Below the pieces are notes generated by a model. It saw only the letters and a list, made by a program, of their open reading frames with translations, did not search any database and was not told the origin of the DNA. From the NCBI RefSeq assembly GCF_002799155.1, contig NZ_NERD01000002.1, forward strand, positions 2,356,001-2,420,000: a stretch of 64,000 bases of DNA, given 5' to 3'. Positions 7,937-16,784 of this stretch are shown here, piece after piece. Every line of letters starts with the position of its first letter. The first letter of the stretch is position 1. This DNA comes from Stenotrophomonas maltophilia (GTDB taxonomy: Bacteria > Pseudomonadota > Gammaproteobacteria > Xanthomonadales > Xanthomonadaceae). A program made the translations under genes and the position numbers.

Positions 7937-7994
7937 GGCGGCCACACGGCTGCACTGACCCCACCTGCACGCATCGGGCGCGCACAATACGCGC

Positions 7995-9866
7995 ATGCCT
8001 GCTCCCTCCACCGCTGGCGCTGCCGCCGCAAAGAAACCGAGCCTGCGCCAGCGCTTCAGGGCGATGCGCAACCTGCCACCGTTCCTGCGCATGGTGTGGC
8101 AGACCAGTCCTGTCCTGACCCTGGCCAGCCTCGGGCTGCGCCTGATCCGCGCACTGCTGCCGGTGGCGATGCTGTACGTCGGCAAGCTGATCATCGACAG
8201 CGCTCTGCACCTGAGCCAGCACGATGCTGGCTTCCCGCCGCTGGGCGAGGCGCTGGCCAGCGGCCTGCTCAATCCGCTGCTGGGCCTGCTGGCGCTGGAG
8301 TTCGGCCTGGCCATCGCCTCGGACCTGCTTGGCCGGCTGGTCAGCTATGCCGATGCCCTGCTCTCGGAGCTGTTCGCCAATGCCACCAGCATCCGGCTGA
8401 TGGAACATGCCGCCACGCTGGACCTGGAGGATTTCGAAGACCCGGACCTGCAGGACAAGCTGGACCGTGCGCGGCGCCAGACCATGGGCCGGATGAACCT
8501 GATGAGCCAGCTGTTCGGCCAGGTGCAGGACGCGATCACCGTGGCCAGCCTCGCCATCGGCCTGCTGGTCTACGCACCGTGGCTGATCCTGCTGCTGGCG
8601 CTGGCCCTGGTGCCGGCCTTCATCGGCGAATCGCACTTCAACGCGGCCGGTTACAGCCTCAACTTCCAGTGGACGCCCGAGCGACGCCAGCTCGATTACC
8701 TGCGCCAGCTTGGTGCCAGCGTGGAAACGGCCAAGGAAGTGAAGATCTACAACCTGCACCGTTTCCTGGTGGAACGCTACCGACGCTTGTCGGTGGCTCT
8801 GTTCCAGGCCAACCGTGCCCTGGCCCGGCGCCGCGCGTTCTGGGGCACGCTGCTGGCCGCACTCGGTACGCTGGGTTACTACACCGCCTACGCCTATATC
8901 GCGTGGCGCACGGTGCGCGGCGACTTCTCGATCGGCGACCTGACCTTTCTCGCCGGCAGTTTCCTGCGCCTGCGCCAGCTGCTGGAGGGCCTGCTGATCG
9001 GGTTCTCGCAGGTGGCCAGCCAAGCGCTGTACCTGGATGACCTGTTCTCGTTCTTCCAGATCCAACCGGAAATCCACTCGCGCGAAGGCGCCGTGCGCGT
9101 ACCCCAGCCAATCCGCCAGGGCTTCGTGTTCGAGAACGTCGGCTTCCGCTACCCGGATGCCGAGCAATGGGCCGTGCGCCACCTCGATTTCCAGCTGCGG
9201 GCCGGCGAAGTGCTGGCGCTGGTCGGGGAGAACGGCGCCGGCAAGACCACGCTGGTGAAGCTGCTGGCGCGGCTGTACGAGCCGGACGAGGGCCGCATCC
9301 TGCTCGATGGCCGCGACCTGCGCGACTACGACCTGGACGACCTGCGCGCCAACCTCGGGGTGATCTTCCAGGACTTCGTGCGCTACAACCTCAGCGCCGG
9401 CGAGAACATCGGCGTTGGCCAGGTCGAGGCGATGGACGACCAGGCACGCATCGCCGACGCCGCGCGCCGGGGCATGGCCGAGGAGGTGATCGACGACCTG
9501 CCCGGCGGCTACGACCAGCTGATCGGCCGCCGCTTCAAGCAGGGCGTGGACCTGTCCGGTGGCCAATGGCAGAAGATCGCCATCGCCCGCGCATGGATGC
9601 GCAATGCGCAGGTGATGATCCTGGATGAGCCAACTGCAGCGCTGGATGCGCGCAGCGAGTTCGAGGTGTTCCAGCGGTTCAGGGAACTGGCGGATAATCG
9701 CACCGCAGTGCTGATTTCCCACCGCTTTTCCTCGGTACGCATGGCCGACCGCATCCTGGTGCTGGCCGATGGCCGGATCGAGGCCAGCGGCACCCACGCA
9801 CAGCTGATGGCACAGGGCGGCCGCTATGCCGAGCTGTTCGAGCTGCAGGCGGCGGGTTACCGCTGA
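7995..9866 (+). CDS. ABC exporter half-transporter (permease-ATPase fusion)
   Basis: A 623-residue inner membrane protein. The N-terminal type IV transmembrane domain (about residues 35-340) is followed by a nucleotide-binding domain. Walker A is GENGAGKTT (about 411), the Q-loop is IFQDF, the signature is LSGGQWQ (about 519), Walker B plus D-loop is VMILDEPTAALD (about 540), and the H-loop is ISHRFS. All ATPase motifs are intact. It should act as a homodimer exporting a lipid, peptide or drug; the substrate is not evident. The gene is monocistronic and ends about 80 nt before fpr. Confidence 0.88.
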   Translation: MPAPSTAGAAAAKKPSLRQRFRAMRNLPPFLRMVWQTSPVLTLASLGLRLIRALLPVAMLYVGKLIIDSALHLSQHDAGFPPLGEALASGLLNPLLGLLALEFGLAIASDLLGRLVSYADALLSELFANATSIRLMEHAATLDLEDFEDPDLQDKLDRARRQTMGRMNLMSQLFGQVQDAITVASLAIGLLVYAPWLILLLALALVPAFIGESHFNAAGYSLNFQWTPERRQLDYLRQLGASVETAKEVKIYNLHRFLVERYRRLSVALFQANRALARRRAFWGTLLAALGTLGYYTAYAYIAWRTVRGDFSIGDLTFLAGSFLRLRQLLEGLLIGFSQVASQALYLDDLFSFFQIQPEIHSREGAVRVPQPIRQGFVFENVGFRYPDAEQWAVRHLDFQLRAGEVLALVGENGAGKTTLVKLLARLYEPDEGRILLDGRDLRDYDLDDLRANLGVIFQDFVRYNLSAGENIGVGQVEAMDDQARIADAARRGMAEEVIDDLPGGYDQLIGRRFKQGVDLSGGQWQKIAIARAWMRNAQVMILDEPTAALDARSEFEVFQRFRELADNRTAVLISHRFSSVRMADRILVLADGRIEASGTHAQLMAQGGRYAELFELQAAGYR

Positions 9867-9886
9867 GAACGCCTCTCGTTCCGCCC

Positions 9887-9905
9887 AATGAGAACTTGTC
9901 TCATT
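9887..9905. promoter_or_regulatory. 19-bp palindromic operator before fpr (Fur-box-like)
   Basis: AATGAGA (9887-9893) and TCTCATT (9899-9905) form a perfect 7-bp inverted repeat around ACTTG. Its shape and outer bases resemble AATGAGAATNATTCTCATT-type Fur sites. It lies 41 nt before the fpr ATG and next to a possible -10 TAGAAT (9911-9916). The regulator identity is an inference. Confidence 0.5.
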
Positions 9906-9945
9906 TGAGATAGAATTCCCCCGACGACTTACGATAGATACGCCC

Positions 9946-10725
9946 ATGTCCTCCGCTTTTGGCGCCGAAACGGTGCTCGAGGTCCATCACTGGACCGATG
10001 CCTACTTCAGCTTCACCCTTACCCGCGACAGCGGTTTCCGCTTCGAGAACGGCCAGTTCGTGATGATCGGCCTGGAAACCGAGGCGCGGCCGCTGTTGCG
10101 CGCCTATTCGATCGCCAGCGCCAATTGGGAAGAACAGCTGGAGTTCTTCAGCATCAAGGTGCAGGACGGCCCGCTGACCTCGCGCCTGCAGCACATCAAG
10201 CCGGGTGACAAGGTACTGGTCGGCAAGAAGCCCACCGGTACCCTGCTGATCAGCGACCTGCACCCCGGCAGGAACCTGTACCTGCTGGGCACCGGTACCG
10301 GCCTGGCGCCGTGGCTGTCGGTGATCAAGGACCCGGAAACCTACGAGCGCTTCGAGAAGGTGATCCTCTGCCACGGCGTGCGCTACGAAAAGGACCTGGC
10401 CTACCGCGACTACTTCGAGAAGGAACTGCGCGAGCACGAGTTCCTCGGCGAGATGATCGGCGACAAGCTGCTGTACTACCCGGCCGTTACCCGCGAACCG
10501 TTCGCCAACCAGGGCCGCCTGACCTCGCTGATGGAAAGCGGCGAGATGCAGCGCACGCTCGGCCTGCCGGAACTGAGCCCGGAGAATGACCGCGCGATGA
10601 TCTGCGGCAGCCCGCAGATGCTGGCCGACCTGCGCAGCGTGCTCGATGCCCGTGGTTTCCAGGTCTCGCCGCGCATCGGCCAGCCGGGCCACTACGTGTT
10701 CGAGCGCGCGTTCGTCGAGAAATAA
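9946..10725 (+). CDS. fpr: Ferredoxin/flavodoxin-NADP reductase
   Basis: A 259-residue FAD-dependent oxidoreductase exchanging electrons between NADPH and ferredoxin or flavodoxin. The FAD-binding motif RAYSIAS (about residues 47-53) and the NADP-binding GTGTGLAPW (about 111-119) are intact. A CGSPQM block precedes the C-terminal HYVFERAFVEK, typical of the bacterial subclass I FPR that ends close to FAD. It feeds electrons to Fe-S cluster repair and oxidative defence. A palindromic operator lies just upstream and a 66-bp palindrome starts two bases after the stop. Confidence 0.93.
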   Translation: MSSAFGAETVLEVHHWTDAYFSFTLTRDSGFRFENGQFVMIGLETEARPLLRAYSIASANWEEQLEFFSIKVQDGPLTSRLQHIKPGDKVLVGKKPTGTLLISDLHPGRNLYLLGTGTGLAPWLSVIKDPETYERFEKVILCHGVRYEKDLAYRDYFEKELREHEFLGEMIGDKLLYYPAVTREPFANQGRLTSLMESGEMQRTLGLPELSPENDRAMICGSPQMLADLRSVLDARGFQVSPRIGQPGHYVFERAFVEK

Positions 10726-10727
10726 GC

Positions 10728-10793
10728 AAAAAGGGGACGGAGGGGATTAAGTCGTTTGTGCACAAACGACTTAATCCCCTCCGTCCCCTTTTT
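10728..10793. repeat. Perfect 66-bp palindrome
   Basis: Arms 10728-10760 and 10761-10793 are exact reverse complements with no spacer. Outermost are A5 and T5, then GGGGACGGAGGGGATTAAG, then TCGTTTGTG at the centre. It separates fpr from the convergent glutathione peroxidase gene. The flanking A and T runs mean it could also terminate transcription in both directions. Related copies lie at 49168-49252 and (half) 3511-3531. Confidence 0.9.
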
Positions 10794-10802
10794 GGGTTCA
10801 TC

Positions 10803-11282
10803 TCACAGCAGCGCTTCGATCTCGCCGCGCAGCTGCTCCGGCCTGGTGGTCGGCGCATGACGCGACACCACCCGCCCCTGGCGGTCAACCAGGAATTTGC
10901 TGAAGTTCCATTTGATGCGGGCACTGCCGAGCAGGCCACGCTTCTCGCGCGCGAGCCACGCCCACAGCGGGTCGGCACCTTCGCCGTTGACCTCGATCTT
11001 CTCCGACAACGGGAAGCTGACCGGATAGTCCAGCGAACAGAACTGACGGATCTGCGCGGCGTCGCCGGGCTCCTGCGCACCGAACTGGTTGCACGGGAAG
11101 CCGATCACCACCAGGCCGCGTTCGCGGTACTCCTGCCACAGCTGCTCCAGACCGGTGTATTGCGGGGTGAAGCCACAACGGCTGGCGACGTTCACCAGCA
11201 GCAACGGCTGGCCCTGGTACCGGGCCAGCGCCTGAGGCTGGCCGTCAAGGTCTCGGAAGCTGAAATCGTAGGCGGTGGTCAT
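10803..11282 (-). CDS. Glutathione peroxidase-family thiol peroxidase
   Basis: A 159-residue GPx-fold protein reducing peroxides. The peroxidatic Cys is in NVASRCGFTPQY, followed by GFPCNQFGAQEPG with the tetrad Gln, and KWNFSKFLVD with the Trp and Asn. The catalytic residue is Cys rather than selenocysteine. The second Cys in FPCNQ suggests thioredoxin may be the real reductant, as in many bacterial homologues. The ATG at 11282 was chosen over an upstream open extension of low coding quality. Confidence 0.9.
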   Translation of the reverse strand: MTTAYDFSFRDLDGQPQALARYQGQPLLLVNVASRCGFTPQYTGLEQLWQEYRERGLVVIGFPCNQFGAQEPGDAAQIRQFCSLDYPVSFPLSEKIEVNGEGADPLWAWLAREKRGLLGSARIKWNFSKFLVDRQGRVVSRHAPTTRPEQLRGEIEALL

Positions 11283-11412
11283 GGCAGCGGGCCGTGGGCG
11301 GTGAATGCATGGTATCCGGGCCCGGCCCCGGCAACATGCCTTTTGACACAAGTGCAGGCGACGCCGGCCGGGTTACCCTCGGGCCCTTGTTTGCCTTACC
11401 GGAGCTTCTACC

Positions 11413-13581
11413 TTGACCACTCGCCTTGCCTTTGCCGTGGCCATGACCCTCGGCCTTGCCCTGCCCGCCTACTCGGCCGGCGCCGCCACCCCGGCCGCCA
11501 GCACTACCGCCCAGCAGGCCAACCCGTTCTTCGCCGAAAGCCCGCTACCGCTGCACTTCCCGCAGTTCGACAAGATCAAGGACAGCGACTTCGCCCCGGC
11601 CTTCGACGCCGGCATGGCGCAGCAGCTGAAGGAAGTGGAGGCCATCGCCAACAACAAGGCCAAGCCGACCTTCGACAACACCATCATCGCCCTGGAAAAG
11701 AGCGGTGACATCCTCGACCGTGCGACCACCGTGTTCTTCAGCCTGGTCGGCGCCGACACCAACGACACCCGCAAGAAGCTGCAGGCCGATTACTCGGCGA
11801 AGTTTGCCGCGCACAGCGATGCGATCGCGCTGAACGGCAAGCTGTTCGCCCGCATCCAGGCGCTGTACGACACCCGCAGCCAGCTGGGCCTGGACGCCGA
11901 AGGCGTGCGCCTGGTCGAGAAGTACTACGACAACTACGTGCGCGCCGGCGCCAAGCTGTCCGAGGCCGACAAGGCCACGCTGAAGGCCATGAATGCCGAG
12001 CTGGCCAACCTGGGCACCAAGTTCAGCCAGAACGTACAGTCGGAAGTGAACGCTTCGGCGATCACCGTCGACGACGTCAAGGAGCTGGACGGCCTGTCCA
12101 GGGAGCAGATCGCTGCCGCCGCCGAAGCCGCCAAGGCCCGTGGCCTGGAAGGCAAGTACGTGATCACCCTGCTCAACACCACCGGCCAGCCGCCGCTGAC
12201 CAACCTGGCCAACCGCGCCCTGCGCCAGAAGATCTACGAAGCCTCGACCACCCGCGGCAGCCGCGGCGGTGAGTTCGACAACACCGCGCTGGTCTCGCGC
12301 ATCATGAAGCTGCGTGCCGACAAGGCCAAGCTGATGGGCTTCCCGAACTTCGCCGCCTACAACCTGACCAACCAGACCGCCAAGACCCCCGAAGCAGTCA
12401 ACGCGATGCTGGGCAAGCTGGCTCCGGCCGCGGTGGCCAACGCCAAGCGCGAAGCCGCCGACCTGCAGGCGATGATCGACCAGGAACAGAAGGCCGCTGG
12501 CAAGCCGACGTTCAAGCTGGAACCGTGGGACTGGGCCTTCTACAGCGAGAAGGTGCGCCAGGCCAAGTACAACTTCGACGAGTCGCAGCTGAAGCCGTAC
12601 TTCGAGATGAAGAACGTGCTGGAGAACGGCGTGTTCTACGCCGCCGGCCAGGAATTCGGCCTGACCTTCAAGCAGCGCACCGACCTGCCGGTCTACCACG
12701 ATGACGTCACCGTCTACGACGTGTTCGACGCCGACGGCAGCCAGCTGGCGATCTTCATCTTCGACCCGTATGCACGCGCCTCCAAGCGCGGCGGTGCGTG
12801 GATGAACTCCTACGTCTCGCAGTCCAAGCTGACCGGCTTCAAGCCGGTGGTCGCCAACCACCTGAACATCCCGAAGCCGCCGGCCGGCCAGCCGACCCTG
12901 CTGACCTGGGATGAGGTGAACACCACCTTCCACGAGTTCGGCCATGCCCTGCACGGCATGTTCTCCAACGTGAAGTACCCGTACTTCTCGGGCACCTCGG
13001 TGCCGCGTGACTTCGTCGAGTTCCCCTCGCAGGTCAACGAGATGTGGGCGGACAACCCGGTCATCCTGAAGAACTACGCCAAGCACTACCAGAATGGTTC
13101 GGCGATGCCGCAGGCGCTGCTGGACAAGGTGCTGGCCGCGGCCAAGTTCAACCAGGGCTTTGCCACTACCGAGTACCTGGGTGCGGCGATGCTGGACCAG
13201 CGCTGGCACCAGATCGGCGCCGACCAGGTGCCGGCAGCCAAGGACGTGATGGCCTTCGAGCGCGCCGCGCTGGAAAAGGACGGCATCTACTACGCGCCGG
13301 TCCCGCCGCGCTACAAGACCCCGTACTTCAGCCACATCATGGGCGGCTACTCGGCCGGCTATTACGCCTACATCTGGTCGGAAGTACTCGACGCCAACAC
13401 CCAGAAGTGGTTCAAGGACAACGGCGGCCTGAGCCGCAAGAACGGCGACCACTTCCGCGCCACCCTGCTGTCCAAGGGCGGCAGCGTCGACGCGATGCAG
13501 CTGTTCCGCGATTTCGCCGGCCACGAGCCGCAGATCGAACCGCTGCTGGAAAAGCGTGGCCTGACCGGCGCCGGCAACTGA
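11413..13581 (+). CDS. dcp: M3-family metallopeptidase (peptidyl-dipeptidase Dcp-like)
   Basis: A 722-residue zinc oligopeptidase. The HEFGH zinc motif is at about residues 507-511 (FHEFGHALHGMFS), with the third ligand region FVEFPSQVNEMW downstream. A signal peptide (MTTRLAF... to about residue 24) predicts a periplasmic form, unlike cytosolic OpdA. The start is TTG, supported by GGAGC 8 nt upstream; the next ATG would cut into the signal peptide. Dcp removes C-terminal dipeptides and OpdA cleaves signal peptides; sequence favours Dcp but does not exclude an OpdA-like specificity. Confidence 0.88.
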   Translation: MTTRLAFAVAMTLGLALPAYSAGAATPAASTTAQQANPFFAESPLPLHFPQFDKIKDSDFAPAFDAGMAQQLKEVEAIANNKAKPTFDNTIIALEKSGDILDRATTVFFSLVGADTNDTRKKLQADYSAKFAAHSDAIALNGKLFARIQALYDTRSQLGLDAEGVRLVEKYYDNYVRAGAKLSEADKATLKAMNAELANLGTKFSQNVQSEVNASAITVDDVKELDGLSREQIAAAAEAAKARGLEGKYVITLLNTTGQPPLTNLANRALRQKIYEASTTRGSRGGEFDNTALVSRIMKLRADKAKLMGFPNFAAYNLTNQTAKTPEAVNAMLGKLAPAAVANAKREAADLQAMIDQEQKAAGKPTFKLEPWDWAFYSEKVRQAKYNFDESQLKPYFEMKNVLENGVFYAAGQEFGLTFKQRTDLPVYHDDVTVYDVFDADGSQLAIFIFDPYARASKRGGAWMNSYVSQSKLTGFKPVVANHLNIPKPPAGQPTLLTWDEVNTTFHEFGHALHGMFSNVKYPYFSGTSVPRDFVEFPSQVNEMWADNPVILKNYAKHYQNGSAMPQALLDKVLAAAKFNQGFATTEYLGAAMLDQRWHQIGADQVPAAKDVMAFERAALEKDGIYYAPVPPRYKTPYFSHIMGGYSAGYYAYIWSEVLDANTQKWFKDNGGLSRKNGDHFRATLLSKGGSVDAMQLFRDFAGHEPQIEPLLEKRGLTGAGN

Positions 13582-13606
13582 TCGCCAGCGCGGTAGCGTG
13601 AAACGA

Positions 13607-13638
13607 AAACCGCCCGGGCGACCGGGCGGTTTTTTTTT
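13607..13638 (+). terminator. Intrinsic terminator after dcp
   Basis: Stem ACCGCCCGG (13609-13617) and CCGGGCGGT (13622-13630) with a 4-nt loop and a run of eight further T. Confidence 0.92.
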
Positions 13639-13696
13639 GTTGGTTCACTCATGCCAAAGACCATGCAAGGTGATCCCTAAGATCACCTGCCACAGA

Positions 13697-14248
13697 TCAG
13701 TCGGCCGTGTCGACATCAACTTCGCGAACCGCCACGAGCGGCAGCGAAACGATTGCGAAACCAAAATTTTCAGGACAATTATTGAGCCATGCCAGCCATC
13801 TGCCGCTCGCAGCCAACGGCAAAAGGTCAGCGGAATTCGCGAAGATAAAGTGTCCGTTCCCGTTGATAGTAGTCCCCGTCATTCCCGTGGACCAGTCGTA
13901 GCAGTACCTGGGCTCGTCGTCTGACGGATCCAGATCCTGAGTGAACCATACTTTGTCGCCGTAGTAACTTGCCAGTTTACCGTTTTCCAGTCGGCTGAAA
14001 TAGAACCGAAAGTCATCGTATTTCGAGAGATAGTTCTCCCCGTTATGCTTTATCGCTGCTTGCGCATGCGTCCATTCAAGCGCTTCGTCGAATGTGTCAA
14101 ACAGGGGAGACCTCACCTTACTCCATCCCCAGTTGTAGCCCGTGTCACGAATATGCTCACCTTGGTACTTCGTCACAGTACCCGCTTGTGCCGTACCACC
14201 TGCGATCAGGCCGAGAATAACGGCAAGCAAGATCCCTTTCCGATACAT
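13697..14248 (-). CDS. Exported low-GC protein of unknown function
   Basis: A 183-residue protein with a clear signal peptide (MYRKGILLAVILGLIAGG, cleavage near TAQAG). The mature part is rich in Tyr, Trp, Asp and Asn (KYQGEHIRDTGYNWGWSKV; YLSKYDDFRFYFSRL) and has two Cys. The ribosome site AAGGAGAGAAGG before the ATG is strong. Base composition is visibly lower in GC than all neighbours, which suggests acquisition. The N-terminal style recalls leaders of some RHS/YD-repeat exported proteins, but I cannot confirm that, and no YD repeats are present. Confidence 0.6.
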   Translation of the reverse strand: MYRKGILLAVILGLIAGGTAQAGTVTKYQGEHIRDTGYNWGWSKVRSPLFDTFDEALEWTHAQAAIKHNGENYLSKYDDFRFYFSRLENGKLASYYGDKVWFTQDLDPSDDEPRYCYDWSTGMTGTTINGNGHFIFANSADLLPLAASGRWLAWLNNCPENFGFAIVSLPLVAVREVDVDTAD

Positions 14249-14276
14249 CCTTCTCTCCTTGCGGACTGTAAAGTAG

Positions 14277-14430
14277 TTACAAGTTCAGCCATCTTGAGGC
14301 TGAGCTGACTCCGTCTTCAGAGTAAGGCGCATCGGCGACCGAGAACTGCGACTTCCCGCTCAACATCGAAAATACGTCGAGCCTGGAATCTTCATGTGGA
14401 GACGCCATCTTGGTCTCAGCGACAGCTTCA
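14277..14430 (-). pseudogene. Possible 3' remnant of a lost low-GC gene
   Basis: About 50 codons in one frame (from VEAVAETKMAS to SASRWLNL and a stop) have coding-like composition. Their GC is as low as the neighbouring exported protein, and they have no start of their own. Upstream the frame runs into the 3' end of the CFA synthase gene. It may be the tail of a gene whose front was lost when this patch formed. Confidence 0.3.
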
Positions 14431-15543
14431 ACGCGGCGCCACGTACCCGCCCGGCACGCCCTCCGGCGACAGCACCAGCTGCCACAACTGCGCATGGCGG
14501 CAGCGGAAGGTTGCCATCGACCCGGCCAGGTAGAAGCGCCACATGCGGCGGAAATGCTCGTCGTAGTGCGCATCCAGCCGTGGCCATGCCGCTTCCACGT
14601 TGCGTCGCCAGGCCTGCAGGGTCAGGTCGTAATCGGTGCCGAAGTTGTGCCAGTCCTCCAGCACGAAACGGCCTTCGAACGCTCGGGTGATCTGCACCGC
14701 CGACGGCAGCATCGAGTTGGGGAAGATGTAGCGCGCGATCCACGGATCGGTGCGATGCCGGGAGATGTTGGTGCCGATGCTGTGCAACAGCAGCAGGCCA
14801 CGCGGCGAAAGGCAGCGTCTGGCCACCTCGAAGAAGCTGGCGTAGTTCTTGTCGCCGACGTGCTCGAACATGCCGATCGAGAAGATCGCATCGAACGGTT
14901 CGTCCAGTTCACGGTAGTCCTGAAGGCGGATCTCGATCGGCAGGCCGGCGCACAGTTCGCGCGCGAACTCGGCCTGCTCCTGTGAAATCGTCACACCGAC
15001 GCCGCTGACGCCGTAGCGCTCGGCGGCGAACTTCAAGGCCTCGCCCCAACCGCAACCGATGTCCAGCACACGCTGGCCCGGGCGCAGGCCCACCTTGCGG
15101 CAGACAAGGTCGAGCTTGGCTTCCTGTGCGGCATCGAGGTCATCGGCATTGCGCCAATAGCCGCAGCTGTAGACCAGGCGCTGGCCGAGCATGGCCTGGT
15201 AGAGATCGTTGCCGAGGTCGTAGTGGCGGCGGCCGACCTCGTAACTCCCCTGCCCAGCCTGCAGGTTGAACAGACGCGCCTTCAGCGCATCGGCCACTTC
15301 GCGCCAGCCGTGCACCCGCTCATCCAGGTGCGCCTGCATCAGGTGGACGAGGAATTCATCCAGGACGTTGGCATCCCACCAACCTTCCATGTAGCTCTCG
15401 CCGAGGCCGAGCGAGCCATGGCCCATGACCCGCGCGAAGAAGCGCGGGTCATGCACCTGGATGTCCTGTGGCTGGGTGCCGCCGATGCGGACCCCGGCTT
15501 CGTGGAGCAGGCCGGCGACCCGCTCCTGCAACCCTGTATCCAC
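14428..15543 (-). CDS. cfa: Cyclopropane-fatty-acyl-phospholipid synthase family methyltransferase
   Basis: A 371-residue SAM-dependent enzyme that methylenates unsaturated acyl chains of membrane phospholipids. An N-terminal lipid-binding part (about 1-110) precedes the catalytic domain. Visible motifs are YDLGNDLYQAMLG, VYSCGYW, the SAM-binding VLDIGCGWG, and GMFEHVGDKNY. The start is GTG with an excellent GAGGAGGT ribosome site 4-5 nt upstream; the longer open frame overlaps the neighbour. It sits 19 nt after the RsiV-like lipoprotein gene, so the two probably form one transcript. Confidence 0.9.
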   Translation of the reverse strand: MDTGLQERVAGLLHEAGVRIGGTQPQDIQVHDPRFFARVMGHGSLGLGESYMEGWWDANVLDEFLVHLMQAHLDERVHGWREVADALKARLFNLQAGQGSYEVGRRHYDLGNDLYQAMLGQRLVYSCGYWRNADDLDAAQEAKLDLVCRKVGLRPGQRVLDIGCGWGEALKFAAERYGVSGVGVTISQEQAEFARELCAGLPIEIRLQDYRELDEPFDAIFSIGMFEHVGDKNYASFFEVARRCLSPRGLLLLHSIGTNISRHRTDPWIARYIFPNSMLPSAVQITRAFEGRFVLEDWHNFGTDYDLTLQAWRRNVEAAWPRLDAHYDEHFRRMWRFYLAGSMATFRCRHAQLWQLVLSPEGVPGGYVAPR

Positions 15544-15562
15544 GCCACCTCCTCGACTGCGG

Positions 15563-16417
15563 TCAACCGCGTGCGAACAGCTCCACGTAGTCCTTGGCCA
15601 CGTGCGGCAACAGCACCGCCGCCGGAACATCGGCGGTCTGGGTACCGTCCGAGTATGGACCCACCTGGTACGGCGGGAAAACAAAGCGCAGCGCGGTGAT
15701 CTGCCCCTTGTCGTCGGTCAACGGCTGGAACTGGCTGAAATTGTCGGCCTGCGGGCCGGTACCGTCGGCGATCATGCGCGATGCATTGCGCAGCGATTCC
15801 TGCAGCTGGGCCGGGTCCATGTCCTCGCCGCTGAGCCGCGTGGCCACGCGTTCGCGCAGCTGGTCGGCGACGAAATCGCTGATCGCCTTCCAGCCCTTGG
15901 CGTCGGCCACCAGCTTGTCGGCGCTGAGCATCTGCTGATGCTGCGGCAGCCAGACGAAGCGGGCCACCAGCGGTTCGCCGTGGGCGCCACCGGTGTAGCG
16001 GCTGCCATCGGCACTGACCACCACCAGCTGCGGCGTTTCCAGCAGCTTCTCGAAGCTCAGCGACAGCTCGTAGGGCATGGTCGGCTTGTCGTTGCCAAGC
16101 CCGTCCAGCGCCTGCTGCAGGTCACTGCGCGCACTCGAGGCATAGCTCTGCAGCGCGCGGGCCAGGCCCGGATAACGGTCAATGCCGGCCGGGTAGCTGA
16201 TGCCCACCACTTCGCGCTCGTTGTTCTCGATCACGTCGCGCAGGTCCAGCGGCGCTTCCGTGGCCGGCGTTTCGCCTGCCGCCGTCGCCTCGGCGGCGGG
16301 CGCCGCGTCAGTCGCCGGCGCCGGCTCGCTTTCACGCTGGCAACCGGCCAGCAACAGCACGCCCACCACGCCGGCCAACACGCTGCCGTGCAGTGGCCGG
16401 TTGTTTCCAGTCTTCAT
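15563..16417 (-). CDS. RsiV/DUF3298-type lipoprotein
   Basis: A 284-residue predicted lipoprotein (lipobox LLLAGC, about residues 22-27). An Ala/Pro/Glu-rich linker is followed by a DUF4163-like part (YPGLARALQSYASSARSDL) and a DUF3298-like domain with GGAHGEPLVARFVW and FVFPPYQVGPYSDG. These are the two domains of RsiV and PdaC-type extracytoplasmic proteins. RsiV binds lysozyme; whether this one does is unknown. The ATG has AGGGG upstream. It precedes cfa in the same direction. Confidence 0.78.
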   Translation of the reverse strand: MKTGNNRPLHGSVLAGVVGVLLLAGCQRESEPAPATDAAPAAEATAAGETPATEAPLDLRDVIENNEREVVGISYPAGIDRYPGLARALQSYASSARSDLQQALDGLGNDKPTMPYELSLSFEKLLETPQLVVVSADGSRYTGGAHGEPLVARFVWLPQHQQMLSADKLVADAKGWKAISDFVADQLRERVATRLSGEDMDPAQLQESLRNASRMIADGTGPQADNFSQFQPLTDDKGQITALRFVFPPYQVGPYSDGTQTADVPAAVLLPHVAKDYVELFARG

Positions 16418-16481
16418 CGGGATCCCCTGTTCATGTTTGTACATCATCGCCTGCCATGGCTGAAGCGTGGCCCGCTGGCAT

Positions 16482-16784
16482 TCAGCCAACGAGCAGGTCG
16501 TGGTACTCCTCGTGCCGCTGCAGGAAGGCCTCCGCATAGGAACATGCCGGCACCACCTTGTACTTCTGTTCGCGGGCGAAACGCAGTGCCACGCGGGTCA
16601 GCTCACCGGCAATGCCACGGCCGGCAATCGGCTCGGGCACCTCGGTGTGGGTGATGACCATGCGCCTGCGTTTGATCTGGTAGTCCAGCACCGCCAGCTG
16701 TCCTCGCACACGGGCGGTGAAGCGGTGGTTGGCCAGGTCGTGTTCGACCTCATAGGCCAGACCGGGGGGCGTGACCGAAGCCAT
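16482..16784 (-). CDS. Small GNAT-type N-acetyltransferase (YjdJ-like)
   Basis: A 100-residue protein of the short GNAT group. It contains ITHTEVPEPIAGRGIAGELTRVAL, where RGIAG is the acetyl-CoA pyrophosphate loop, and a C-terminal VVPACSYAEAFLQRH with the conserved PxCxY segment. In this group the fold is minimal and the substrate is not known. Confidence 0.85.
   Translation of the reverse strand: MASVTPPGLAYEVEHDLANHRFTARVRGQLAVLDYQIKRRRMVITHTEVPEPIAGRGIAGELTRVALRFAREQKYKVVPACSYAEAFLQRHEEYHDLLVG

Noticed and set aside
7902..9947. A 681-codon minus-strand open frame opposite the ABC exporter
   Set aside because: The opposite strand has all ABC motifs in order. The long frame reflects GC codon bias.
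11545..13524. A 659-codon minus-strand open frame
   Set aside because: Shadow of the M3 peptidase gene, which has HEFGH and a signal peptide.
13697..14248. Assignment of the exported low-GC protein to an RHS toxin
   Set aside because: Only the general look of the N-terminus suggests it; no YD repeats or core domain are present.
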